Positions 34,396 through 43,420 of a stretch of DNA of 64,000 nucleotides are shown in pieces. Origin of the DNA: Lacrimispora sphenoides. Lineage in GTDB: Bacteria; Bacillota; Clostridia; Lachnospirales; Lachnospiraceae. Each line of letters starts with the position of its first letter. Position 1 is the stretch's first letter. Made by a program: the position numbers and the translations under genes. Below the pieces are notes generated by a model. That model did not search any database and had not been told where the DNA came from. It worked only from the letters and a program-made list of their open reading frames with translations. The stretch covers positions 3,164,501-3,228,500 of the forward strand of contig NZ_FOIP01000001.1 of the NCBI RefSeq assembly GCF_900105215.1, in the 5' to 3' direction.

Positions 34396-34424
34396 TTGAC
34401 ATTTCTTTTCTTACTCCCTATAAT
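34396..34424 (+). promoter_or_regulatory. Consensus sigma-A promoter of ileS
   Basis: TTGACA (34396-34401), exactly 17 bp, TATAAT (34419-34424). A perfect consensus, as expected for a T-box-controlled synthetase. Confidence 0.9.
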
Positions 34425-34469
34425 TAAAAAATACGGTAATATTAGTATTATCACATCATAATAGAAAGA

Positions 34470-34708
34470 AAAACTTTGATGGAGACAGTAGGACCATGGG
34501 AAATCCAAAGAGAGCCGGGGAGGGTGGAAGCCTGGCGAAAGTAGCATGGGTTCGAATATCACTCCGGAGTTTCCGGCTGAAGGCATCGGCGGTAGGTCAG
34601 GACGTATTTTCTGCGTTAAGGGAAAGCATATGCTGGTATGCGGTAATAGGTGGTACAACGGAGATATAGTGAGGCTTTCGTCCTGATTACGGGATGGGAG
34701 CTTTTTTT
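34470..34708 (+). promoter_or_regulatory. T-box leader (isoleucine) of ileS
   Basis: The AGAGAGCC stem I element, a specifier-loop ATC (34558-34560) for Ile, and the T-box core TAGGTGGTACAACGG (34647-34661) are in order. A terminator stem (34673-34700) follows with seven T. Uncharged tRNA-Ile should pair with the specifier and with the core bulge to prevent termination. It lies 29 bp before the ileS start. Confidence 0.9.
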
Positions 34709-34736
34709 ATATATGGAGAAATGGAGGTCGCTAAAG

Positions 34737-37700
34737 ATGTACAAGAAAGTCCCTACAGACTTGAATTTTGTAGCAAGAGAAAAAGAGGTAGAAAAATTCT
34801 GGGAAGACCATGATATTTTCAGAAAGAGCATGGAAAACCGTAAGGGAGGGGAGACATATCCGTTCTATGACGGTCCCCCTACAGCCAATGGAAAACCCCA
34901 CATCGGGCACGTATTGACCAGAGTTATCAAGGATATGATTCCAAGATACCGGACAATGAAAGGGTATGACGTTCCCCGTAAGGCCGGTTGGGATACCCAC
35001 GGACTGCCGGTTGAGCTGGAAGTGGAAAAGATGCTGGGCCTTGACGGTAAGGAACAGATCGAGGAGTATGGCCTGGAGCCATTTATCAAGTATTGCAAGG
35101 AAAGCGTTTGGAAATACAAGGGCATGTGGGAGGATTTCTCAAAGACCGTAGGCTTTTGGGCCGATATGGATGACCCTTATGTAACGTATGAAAATAATTT
35201 TATTGAATCTGAGTGGTGGGCATTAAAGAAAATCTGGGAGAAGGGTCTTTTGTATAAAGGCTTTAAGATCGTTCCCTATTGTCCGCGGTGCGGAACTCCC
35301 TTATCCAGCCATGAGGTAGCTCAGGGATATAAGGATGTAAAGGAACGCTCCGCCATCGTCCGGTTTAAGGTAAAGGGAGAAGACGCCTATATTCTGGCAT
35401 GGACCACAACTCCGTGGACCCTTCCTTCCAACGTAGGCTTATGTGTAAATCCTGAAGAGACCTATGTAAAGGTGCAGACAGGAGACTATACCTATTATAT
35501 GGCAGAGGCTCTGTGTGAAAAGGTTCTTGGAGAGGAATACACGGTTTTAGAGAAGTACACTGGAAAGGACTTGGAATATAAAGAATACGAGCCTTTATTT
35601 GACTTCGTAACACCAAATAAAAAAGCATATTATGTAACCTGTGACACTTATGTTACCCTGACTGATGGTACCGGTGTTGTTCATATCGCTCCGGCCTTTG
35701 GTGAGGATGACTCCAAGGTGGGCAAAAAATATGACCTTCCTTTTGTACAGCTGGTCAATGCGGCAGGCGAGATGACAGAGGAAACCAAGTGGGCAGGCAC
35801 CTTCTGTAAGAAGGCGGATCCAATGATATTAAAGGACTTGGAAGAAAGAGGCCTTTTATTCTCCGCGCCTGTATTCGAACACAGCTATCCTCACTGCTGG
35901 AGATGTGACACCCCGTTAATCTACTATGCAAGAGAATCCTGGTTCATTAAGATGACGGATGTAAAGGAAGACTTGATCCGTAATAACAATACGATCAACT
36001 GGATTCCGGAAAGCATCGGAAAAGGACGTTTCGGCGACTGGCTGGAAAATGTCCAGGACTGGGGAATCAGCAGAAACCGTTACTGGGGAACTCCTCTTAA
36101 CGTTTGGGAATGTGAGTGCGGACATCAACATTCCATCGGAAGCATTGAAGAATTAAAGTCCATGTCCCCTAATTGTCCGGAAGACATTGAGCTTCACCGT
36201 CCTTACATCGACGCAGTGACCATTACCTGTCCGGAGTGCGGAAAACAGATGAAGAGGGTGCCGGAAGTAATCGACTGCTGGTTTGACTCCGGTTCCATGC
36301 CCTTTGCACAGCATCATTATCCTTTTGAAAACCAAGATCTGTTTGAGAAACAGTTCCCGGCTGACTTTATTTCTGAGGCCGTGGATCAGACAAGAGGCTG
36401 GTTCTACTCCCTCCTTGCCATCTCTACTTTAATTTTCAACAAGGCGCCATATAAAAATGTAATCGTTCTGGGGCATGTCCAGGATGAGAACGGGCAGAAG
36501 ATGAGCAAATCCAAGGGAAATGCGGTAGACCCATTTGATGCTCTGGATACCTACGGGGCAGACGCCATCCGCTGGTATTTCTATGTGAACAGCGCACCAT
36601 GGCTGCCGAACCGTTTCCACGGAAAAGCGGTTATGGAAGGACAGCGCAAATTTATGGGTACCCTGTGGAATACCTATGCATTCTTTGTGCTTTATGCGAA
36701 TATTGATGAATTTGACCCCACAAAATACAGTCTGGAATACGAAAAGCTTCCTGTCATGGATAAATGGCTTCTCTCCAAGCTGAACACGCTGGTGGACGAT
36801 GTGGATGCATTCCTTACCGGCTATCAGATACCGGAAGCAGCAAGAGCGCTTCAGGATTTTGTTGACGATATGAGCAACTGGTATGTACGCCGGAGCAGGG
36901 AGCGCTTCTGGGCCAAGGGAATGGAGCAGGATAAGATCAACGCTTATATGACACTTTACACAGCCCTTGTCACCGTAAGCAAGGCGGCGGCTCCGCTCAT
37001 CCCGTTCATGACCGAAGAGATCTATCAGAACATGGTTTGCAGCGTGGATAAGTCTGCACCGGAGAGCATCCATTTGTGCGATTATCCAGTGGCAAATAAA
37101 GCCTATATCGATAAGCAGCTGGAAACTGACATGGATGAAGTATTAAAAATCGTAGTCATGGGCCGGGCTGCCAGAAATACTGCCAATTTAAAGAACCGCC
37201 AGCCGATTGGCCAGATGTTTGTAAAAGCACCTCATGTACTTCCTGTATTTTACCAGGAAATCATTGAGGAAGAGCTGAACGTAAAAAAAGTGGCATTCAC
37301 CGATGATGTAAGGGATTTCACATCCTACAGCTTTAAACCCCAGTTAAAGACCGTTGGACCGAAATACGGCAAACAGCTTGGAGCCATTAAAAAGGCCCTT
37401 TTAGAGGTCAACGGCAATGAGGCTATGGATACCCTGAATGAAACAGGCGCTCTCACCTTTACTTTTGACGGAACAGAAGTTGTGCTCACCAAGGAAGACC
37501 TTCTTATTGATACCGCTCAGACAGAAGGCTACGTATCCGAAGGCGATAACACCATCACAGTTGTACTGGATACCAATTTAACACCTGAGCTTTTGGCAGA
37601 GGGATTTGTCCGTGAGCTGATCAGTAAGATCCAGACCATGCGTAAGGAAGCCGGTTTTGAGGTGATGGATCACATTCTGGTGTACAGCAAGGGCAATGAA

Positions 37701-37850
37701 AAAATTGCCGGTATATTAAAAGACCATGAGGAAGAAGTAAAGAGCGAAGTGCTTGCAAAAGACATCATCCTTGAAACGCCGGCCGGTTATGTGAAAGAAT
37801 GGAGCATTAACGGTGAAAATGTAACCCTGGGTGTGGAAAAGGTTCAGTAA
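34737..37850 (+). CDS. ileS: Isoleucyl-tRNA synthetase
   Basis: 1037 aa from the ATG preceded by GGAGGTCGC, after the T-box terminator; upstream in-frame starts lie inside the leader. PPTANGKPHIGHVLTRV is the HIGH motif, KMSKSKGNAVDP the KMSKS loop, GWDTHGLPVE follows HIGH, and CPRCG/CWRCD are zinc-knuckle-like. The length and sequence around the motifs resemble the eukaryote-like IleRS2 type, which is generally less sensitive to mupirocin; that subtype call is tentative. Confidence 0.95.
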   Translation: MYKKVPTDLNFVAREKEVEKFWEDHDIFRKSMENRKGGETYPFYDGPPTANGKPHIGHVLTRVIKDMIPRYRTMKGYDVPRKAGWDTHGLPVELEVEKMLGLDGKEQIEEYGLEPFIKYCKESVWKYKGMWEDFSKTVGFWADMDDPYVTYENNFIESEWWALKKIWEKGLLYKGFKIVPYCPRCGTPLSSHEVAQGYKDVKERSAIVRFKVKGEDAYILAWTTTPWTLPSNVGLCVNPEETYVKVQTGDYTYYMAEALCEKVLGEEYTVLEKYTGKDLEYKEYEPLFDFVTPNKKAYYVTCDTYVTLTDGTGVVHIAPAFGEDDSKVGKKYDLPFVQLVNAAGEMTEETKWAGTFCKKADPMILKDLEERGLLFSAPVFEHSYPHCWRCDTPLIYYARESWFIKMTDVKEDLIRNNNTINWIPESIGKGRFGDWLENVQDWGISRNRYWGTPLNVWECECGHQHSIGSIEELKSMSPNCPEDIELHRPYIDAVTITCPECGKQMKRVPEVIDCWFDSGSMPFAQHHYPFENQDLFEKQFPADFISEAVDQTRGWFYSLLAISTLIFNKAPYKNVIVLGHVQDENGQKMSKSKGNAVDPFDALDTYGADAIRWYFYVNSAPWLPNRFHGKAVMEGQRKFMGTLWNTYAFFVLYANIDEFDPTKYSLEYEKLPVMDKWLLSKLNTLVDDVDAFLTGYQIPEAARALQDFVDDMSNWYVRRSRERFWAKGMEQDKINAYMTLYTALVTVSKAAAPLIPFMTEEIYQNMVCSVDKSAPESIHLCDYPVANKAYIDKQLETDMDEVLKIVVMGRAARNTANLKNRQPIGQMFVKAPHVLPVFYQEIIEEELNVKKVAFTDDVRDFTSYSFKPQLKTVGPKYGKQLGAIKKALLEVNGNEAMDTLNETGALTFTFDGTEVVLTKEDLLIDTAQTEGYVSEGDNTITVVLDTNLTPELLAEGFVRELISKIQTMRKEAGFEVMDHILVYSKGNEKIAGILKDHEEEVKSEVLAKDIILETPAGYVKEWSINGENVTLGVEKVQ

Positions 37851-37871
37851 ACGGTTAGGAGGCCTTGTAGA

Positions 37872-40334
37872 ATGAGTATGGGATTTGATAAGGAGATCTT
37901 TAAGAAAAGTGTTCTGTTTAACATGAAGAATGTATTCCGCAAGACGGTTGATGAGGCAACTCCGGAGCAGATGTACCAGGCAGTGGCCTATGCAGTAAAA
38001 GATGTTATCATAGATGAATGGATCGCAACCCATAAGGCGTATGAAGATCAGGATGTAAAAACCCTTTATTATCTGTCAATGGAATTCCTTATGGGCCGCG
38101 CTCTGGGCAATAACATCATAAGCATTATGGCTCAGCCGGAAGTAAAGGAAGTTCTTGAAGAACTGGGCTTTGATTTAAACACCATAGAGGACCAGGAGCC
38201 GGATCCGGCTCTTGGAAACGGGGGGCTGGGCCGTCTTGCGGCCTGCTTCCTGGATTCCCTGGCAACCCTCGGGTATCCGGCTTATGGCTGCGGCATCCGA
38301 TACCGGTACGGCATGTTCAAACAGAAAATAGAAGGCGGATTTCAGGTAGAAGTTCCTGACGACTGGCTGAAAAACGGCTATCCATTTGAGCTGCGCCGCG
38401 CCGAATATGCCACTGAGGTAAAATTCGGAGGCTATGTCAATACCATAAGGGAAAATGGAAGGGAACGCTTTATCCAGGAGGGATATCAGTCTGTCCTTGC
38501 AGTTCCCTATGATATGCCCATCGTTGGATATGGAAATAATGTAGTGAACACCTTAAGGATCTGGGATGCCCAGGCCATCAATACCTTCAGTCTGGATTCC
38601 TTTGACAGGGGTGATTACCAGAAGGCGGTGGAACAGGAAAACCTGGCGAAAACCATCGTAGAGGTCCTTTATCCCAATGACAACCATTATGCAGGAAAAG
38701 AACTCCGTTTGAAACAGCAGTACTTCTTTATATCCGCCAGTGTACAGAGGGCGGTTATGAAGTACATGGAAAAGCATGAAGATATACATAAGTTCTTCGA
38801 AAAGACGGTTTTCCAGCTGAATGATACCCATCCCACCGTGGCAGTCCCGGAGCTTATGAGAATCCTTCTTGATGATTACAGCTTAAGCTGGGATGAAGCA
38901 TGGGAGATCACGACAAAGACCTGCGCCTATACCAACCATACCATTATGTCGGAAGCTTTGGAAAAATGGCCCATTGAGCTGTTTTCCAGATTGCTTCCCA
39001 GAATCTATCAGATCGTAGAAGAGATAAACCGGAGATTCCAGCAGAAGATCATGGAGATGTATCCGGGCAGCCAGGAAAAGCTTCGGAAAATGTCCATCGT
39101 TTACGATGGTCAGGTCCGCATGGCCAATCTGGCCATTGTGGGAGGCTTCTCGGTAAATGGTGTTGCCAGACTTCATACAGAAATTTTAAAGAACCAGGAG
39201 CTAAAAGACTTCTATCAGATGATGCCGGAGAAATTCAACAACAAGACAAACGGCATCACCCAGAGGCGGTTCCTTCTGCATGGAAATCCCCTTTTGGCCG
39301 AATGGGTGACAAGAAAAATCGGAAACGACTGGATCACCAATCTGCCTCATATACACCGTCTGGCAATCTATGCCGATGACCCCAGGTGCCGGCAGGAGTT
39401 TATGGACATCAAATACCAGAACAAGGTGCGCCTGGCAAAATATATAAAAGAGCATAACGGCATTGAAGTGGATCCCAGATCCATGTTTGATGTTCAGGTA
39501 AAGCGTCTCCACGAATACAAGCGGCAGCTTATGAACATCCTGCACGTAATGTATTTGTACAATCAGCTAAAGGATAACCCAAACCTTGATATGGTTCCCA
39601 GGACCTTTTTGTTCGGCGCAAAGGCTGCGGCAGGCTATGAGCGTGCAAAGCTGACCATTAAGCTGATCAACGCGGTGGCTGATGTGATTAATAACGACAG
39701 AAGCATCGGCGGTAAGATCAAGGTTGTGTTTATTGAGGACTATAAGGTTTCCAATGCAGAAATCATCTTTGCTGCGGCAGATGTAAGCGAACAGATATCC
39801 ACGGCAAGCAAGGAGGCCTCCGGTACGGGAAATATGAAATTCATGTTAAACGGTGCTCTGACCCTTGGAACCATGGATGGAGCCAATGTGGAAATCGTAG
39901 AGGAAGTGGGAGCGGAGAATGCCTTTATCTTCGGTATGTCTTCAGACGAGGTGATCCGCTATGAGAACGAGGGCGGATATAATCCCATGGAGATTTTCAA
40001 CAACAACTACGAGATACGCAGGGTGCTGATGCAGCTGATCAACGGCTATTATTCTCCCCAGAACCCGGAACTGTTCCGCGATATTTATAATTCCTTATTA
40101 AATACACAGAGCAGTGACCGTGCGGACACATACTTTATTTTAAAGGATTTCCCATCCTATGCAGAAGCTCAGCGCCGGATCGACCAGGCGTACCGGGATG
40201 AAGCGTGGTGGGCGAAGGCTGCCATATTAAATGTTGCAAACAGCGGCAAGTTTACCTCAGACCGAACCATCGAAGAATATGTAAAGGATATCTGGCACTT
40301 AGAGAAGGTAAAGGTAGAGCTGGAAGAAGTATAA
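37872..40334 (+). CDS. glgP: Glycogen/maltodextrin phosphorylase
   Basis: 820 aa, full length. LGNGGLGRLAACFLDS, VKRLHEYKRQLMNILH, and the PLP lysine in EASGTGNMKFMLNGAL. Releases glucose-1-phosphate from alpha-1,4-glucan. Starts 21 bp after ileS with AGGAGG upstream, so it may partly share ileS transcripts. Followed by its own terminator. Confidence 0.95.
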   Translation: MSMGFDKEIFKKSVLFNMKNVFRKTVDEATPEQMYQAVAYAVKDVIIDEWIATHKAYEDQDVKTLYYLSMEFLMGRALGNNIISIMAQPEVKEVLEELGFDLNTIEDQEPDPALGNGGLGRLAACFLDSLATLGYPAYGCGIRYRYGMFKQKIEGGFQVEVPDDWLKNGYPFELRRAEYATEVKFGGYVNTIRENGRERFIQEGYQSVLAVPYDMPIVGYGNNVVNTLRIWDAQAINTFSLDSFDRGDYQKAVEQENLAKTIVEVLYPNDNHYAGKELRLKQQYFFISASVQRAVMKYMEKHEDIHKFFEKTVFQLNDTHPTVAVPELMRILLDDYSLSWDEAWEITTKTCAYTNHTIMSEALEKWPIELFSRLLPRIYQIVEEINRRFQQKIMEMYPGSQEKLRKMSIVYDGQVRMANLAIVGGFSVNGVARLHTEILKNQELKDFYQMMPEKFNNKTNGITQRRFLLHGNPLLAEWVTRKIGNDWITNLPHIHRLAIYADDPRCRQEFMDIKYQNKVRLAKYIKEHNGIEVDPRSMFDVQVKRLHEYKRQLMNILHVMYLYNQLKDNPNLDMVPRTFLFGAKAAAGYERAKLTIKLINAVADVINNDRSIGGKIKVVFIEDYKVSNAEIIFAAADVSEQISTASKEASGTGNMKFMLNGALTLGTMDGANVEIVEEVGAENAFIFGMSSDEVIRYENEGGYNPMEIFNNNYEIRRVLMQLINGYYSPQNPELFRDIYNSLLNTQSSDRADTYFILKDFPSYAEAQRRIDQAYRDEAWWAKAAILNVANSGKFTSDRTIEEYVKDIWHLEKVKVELEEV

Positions 40335-40340
40335 GATTGT

Positions 40341-40376
40341 AAAAACGTTCCGGAAGTGATTCCGGAGCGTTTTTTT
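40341..40376 (+). terminator. Terminator of glgP
   Basis: AAAAACG-TTCCGG pairs with CCGGA-CGTTTTT around an 8-nt loop, ending in seven T. Confidence 0.88.
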
Positions 40377-40425
40377 GCATATATTGAACAAGGGGACAGG
40401 AAGATGGAAAGGGTGGTGATTCGGA

Positions 40426-41346
40426 ATGATAAAAAAAGCGGTTATGGCGTGTATTCTTGCGCTGTTGTTTCCATACATAATTACCATGGCATGGACGGGT
40501 AAGATCGAGGAGAAGAAGGAGTTCCCCATGATCACCAGCGGTAAGAAGATCATTCTGGACCGGAAAAGCGGAGAATCCTATATGGATGTGGAAGAATATC
40601 TGCCCGGCGTGGTGGCTAAGCAGATGCCGGCCGATTATGGCAGGGAGGCTTTAAGGGCCCAGGCGATCATTGCCCGGACATACATCTACGGAAAAATGAA
40701 CGGGCAAAATGAAGTGAAAGAATCGGAACTTCACATGGAGTATCTGGAGGAACAGCAGATGGAAAAGCTGTGGGGAAGCGAATCCTTTGTTGCCAGCTAT
40801 CAGGCAGTGGAAAACGCAGTCCGGTCTACCACGAAAATGGTCATGATGTATGACGGGAAGCTGATCGATCCCTTATTCCACCGGGCGAGCACCGGAAAGA
40901 CCAGAGCAGGAGATGAAAACCATCCGTATTTGCAGGAGGTTGCCTGTTCCAAGGATGTGGAAGCGGAAGGTTTTCTCACTATGGTTGCATATAAGAAAGA
41001 AGATTTTGCGGAAAAAATCAATCAGATTTCCGGCGACGTACCTGTGAAGGCAGATCAGATTCCGGGAAGCATTCAGATTGTACTCCGGGATGAGGGGGGA
41101 TATGTGGGGCAGATCCAGATTGGTACTAAGGTATATACGGGAGAGGAAATTCAGCGGGTTCTGGGACTTCCTTCCGCAGCCTTTAGTTTTGAAGAATATG
41201 AAGAGGGAATCCGGGCGGTCTGCCAGGGAATTGGGCACGGATATGGCATGAGCCAGTTTGGAGCCAGGTGCAAAGCAGAGGAAGGCTGGACGGCGGAACA
41301 AATTCTTCCTTATTTTTATAAAAATATTGCTTTAAATTCTGAATAA
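40426..41346 (+). CDS. spoIID: Stage II sporulation protein D (SpoIID)
   Basis: 306 aa. N-terminal membrane anchor (AVMACILALLFPYIITMAW), then the SpoIID domain: VEEYLPGVVAKQMPADYGREALRAQAIIARTY and C-terminal GIGHGYGMSQFGA. A lytic transglycosylase of the mother cell acting during engulfment, working with SpoIIP and SpoIIM. It is placed just before spoIIQ, as in other Firmicutes. Confidence 0.93.
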   Translation: MIKKAVMACILALLFPYIITMAWTGKIEEKKEFPMITSGKKIILDRKSGESYMDVEEYLPGVVAKQMPADYGREALRAQAIIARTYIYGKMNGQNEVKESELHMEYLEEQQMEKLWGSESFVASYQAVENAVRSTTKMVMMYDGKLIDPLFHRASTGKTRAGDENHPYLQEVACSKDVEAEGFLTMVAYKKEDFAEKINQISGDVPVKADQIPGSIQIVLRDEGGYVGQIQIGTKVYTGEEIQRVLGLPSAAFSFEEYEEGIRAVCQGIGHGYGMSQFGARCKAEEGWTAEQILPYFYKNIALNSE

Positions 41347-41364
41347 GTAATGGAGGGCATTATT

Positions 41365-41457
41365 ATGCCTCAAGATTTCACAGAGAATCTCCTTTATTGG
41401 GTTTGCAAATCAATCGTTGTACCAGCTGCGAAATGGAAACATATTCCAGATGCATGA
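41365..41457 (+). CDS. Possible 30-residue ORF between spoIID and spoIIQ
   Basis: ATG with GGAGGG 8 bases upstream; 30 codons with a short hydrophobic centre (LLYWVCKSIVVPAA). No family recognised. It may be a real small protein, a leader or a gene remnant. The 173 bp between it and spoIIQ hold no other credible ORF. Confidence 0.35.
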   Translation: MPQDFTENLLYWVCKSIVVPAAKWKHIPDA

Positions 41458-41630
41458 AAATAATAACAACACTGTGGCAGCAGTTGGAATCATGAAATTT
41501 ATTGGATAAAATTTGTAATGAGCACTGTAGTTGCAGGGGGTACAGTATCACTACAACAAATTTGAAAATTTTTCTTTTATTTCTGAATAACTCTTTCACT
41601 CTTGGTAAGAATATTATCGAGGTGATAAAC

Positions 41631-42386
41631 GTGAAGGAAAAAATAAGTCAATTGTTCAAGGATAAAGTATTCCTTGTCCTGTTGGTTCTAGGCCTGCTGA
41701 CTATAGTAGCTGCAGCAGGAGTCATTACCATTCAAAGAGGAAATGGTGGAGGAGAAAGCCCTTATCTGCAAGTACCGGATCAGAGCAATATGATTGTTGA
41801 AGAATCAGTCCCCCAAGAAACACAAGTGGCAGTTGCAGGAGATTCCAATGCAACAATGGAAGAAGAAATGCAGGTGGCTGATTCCAATAAAGCCTCTGCA
41901 GCTCAGGAAACACAGGCTCCGGCAGTAAAGACCGGAACAGACAAAAGCGCGGCAACGTCTCTGGTACTTAATTTTAATGATGCAACCAGAATGACCTGGC
42001 CAGTACGCGGAAATGTCATTTTAGACTACAGCATGGATACCACAATCTATTTTCCGACTCTGGACCAGTATAAATGCAATCCAGGGCTTGTGATCCAGGG
42101 AGATGTAAGTACTCCTGTTGTGGCTCCTGCCAATGCAAAAGTTGAAAAAGTCGGCTCCAATGAAGAAATCGGAAGCTACGTTGTCTTAAATATGGGCAAC
42201 AATTATACAGCTATCTGCGGCCAGTTAAAAGAGCTGCAAGTTGTAGAAAATGAATATGTCAAAGAAGGTCAGGTCTTAGGCTATGTAAACGAACCTACCA
42301 AATATTATTCCGTGGAAGGCGCCAACGTATACTTTGAATTAACTCATAATGATAAGGCTATTGATCCCCTGGATCAAATGCAGTAA
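41631..42386 (+). CDS. spoIIQ: SpoIIQ-type M23 peptidase-domain protein
   Basis: 251 aa from a GTG start preceded by GAGGTG; the longer open frame upstream lacks a site. Membrane anchor VFLVLLVLGLLTIVAAAGVITI, a Glu/Thr-rich linker, then a LytM-like domain (MTWPVRGNVILDYSMDTTIYF, GNNYTAICGQLKELQV). The usual HxxxD and HxH zinc ligands are not evident (DYSMDTTIYF, AICGQL), suggesting a non-hydrolytic domain as in B. subtilis SpoIIQ. Forespore partner of SpoIIIAH. Confidence 0.88.
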   Translation: MKEKISQLFKDKVFLVLLVLGLLTIVAAAGVITIQRGNGGGESPYLQVPDQSNMIVEESVPQETQVAVAGDSNATMEEEMQVADSNKASAAQETQAPAVKTGTDKSAATSLVLNFNDATRMTWPVRGNVILDYSMDTTIYFPTLDQYKCNPGLVIQGDVSTPVVAPANAKVEKVGSNEEIGSYVVLNMGNNYTAICGQLKELQVVENEYVKEGQVLGYVNEPTKYYSVEGANVYFELTHNDKAIDPLDQMQ

Positions 42387-42479
42387 GCCGAAAAGAGGAA
42401 ATCTCAGGAAAAAGTTATAAAAAAATAATAAAATGTTCATACGTGATTAAGAGTCATCTGCTATACTATAACCGATCAG

Positions 42480-42590
42480 TCAAATACCCGCAGCAAACTG
42501 TGGAATATTTGACCCCGTGGGCAGCCGCCAAAGTCAGGTTCGCTTGACCTTGGCTTGTTGCCTTCACGAGAATCAACGGGGAGTGTGGCT
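42480..42590 (+). promoter_or_regulatory. Structured leader RNA sequestering the ribosome site of the CBS gene
   Basis: Stem 1 is TCAAATA (42480-42486) with TATTTGA (42506-42512). CCCCGT (42513-42518) pairs with ACGGGG (42576-42581), the Shine-Dalgarno of the next gene. Inside lies CCAA-GTCA with TGAC-TTGG. The closed form would hide the ribosome site, so it could be a riboswitch or thermosensor. No known class is recognised. Confidence 0.5.
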
Positions 42591-43037
42591 ATGAACATTT
42601 TATTTTTTTTAACACCTAAGAATGAGGTGGCTTATATTTTTGAGGATGATTCTCTGCGCCAGGCGCTAGAGAAGATGGAGTATCACAAATACTCTGCAGT
42701 GCCCGTTATAAACAGACGGGGGAAATATGTAGGAACAATCACGGAAGGGGACATGCTTTGGGGAATCAAGAACAAATTCAATCTTAACTTAAAGGAAGCG
42801 GAGCAGGTAACGGTGGCTGCCCTTGACAGAAGGTCAGATAACCGTCCCGTATATGCCGATTCCAATATGGAAGATTTGATTGATAAGGCATTAAACCAAA
42901 ATTTTGTGCCTGTTGTAGATGACCAAAAGAATTTTATCGGGATCATTACCCGCAAGGATGTCATTCGTTATTTTTATAACAAGTCCCTGGAGGTGCAGCA
43001 GCCGGTGACAAACTGTCAGACTGCAGCTATTCAATAA
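42591..43037 (+). CDS. CBS-domain pair protein
   Basis: 148 aa from the ATG after CGGGGAG. Two CBS motifs: MEYHKYSAVPVINRRGKYVGTITEGD and QNFVPVVDDQKNFIGIITRKDVIRYF. Such stand-alone pairs bind adenine nucleotides and often regulate a partner; the partner is not obvious. Single gene, terminator downstream. Confidence 0.88.
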   Translation: MNILFFLTPKNEVAYIFEDDSLRQALEKMEYHKYSAVPVINRRGKYVGTITEGDMLWGIKNKFNLNLKEAEQVTVAALDRRSDNRPVYADSNMEDLIDKALNQNFVPVVDDQKNFIGIITRKDVIRYFYNKSLEVQQPVTNCQTAAIQ

Positions 43038-43041
43038 AAAT

Positions 43042-43085
43042 AAAAAAGCATTTTCCGCCAAATTCCGGCAGAAAGTGCTTTTTTT
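43042..43085 (+). terminator. Terminator of the CBS gene
   Basis: AAAAAAGCA-TTTC-GCC pairs with GGC-GAAA-TGCTTTTTTT. Strong stem and T-run. Confidence 0.85.
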
Positions 43086-43327
43086 AATTTAAAAACACCT
43101 TTTGAATCCTCGAATTTTGAAATCTATTGAAACTCATCGCATTTCTTGCTATAAGAAAAAAGTGAAAAATAAGAACCTTAAGGACAAAATAAATATAGAA
43201 AGTAATAAAAATAGAGCTTAATAATTATAAATACACAAAAAAATTACATTGTATAAAAAAATACCTCCATAAACTAAAACAATAATTTCATGCCAAAAAG
43301 CAATTTCTGTACATTAAAAAGCAAGAT
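43086..43327. other. AT-rich intergenic region
   Basis: No ORF with a ribosome site. It leads to the sugar-transporter promoter and probably contains its regulatory sites. Confidence 0.5.
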
Positions 43328-43356
43328 TTGTAAGGCGAAAAGACATCTTGTATGAT
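43328..43356 (+). promoter_or_regulatory. Promoter of the sugar ABC transporter operon
   Basis: TTGTAA (43328-43333), 17-bp spacer, TATGAT (43351-43356), 65 bp before the binding-protein gene. Confidence 0.65.
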
Positions 43357-43420
43357 ACACTGAATTTACAAGTCAACACAGAAAGTTTTTTGCAGATTAT
43401 GAAAAGGAGGAGGAATAAAC

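Noticed and set aside
33670..34658. Minus-strand ORFs (66-141 codons) opposite the noncoding unit and T-box
   Set aside because: They lie antisense to structured RNA elements and have no protein-like composition or ribosome sites.
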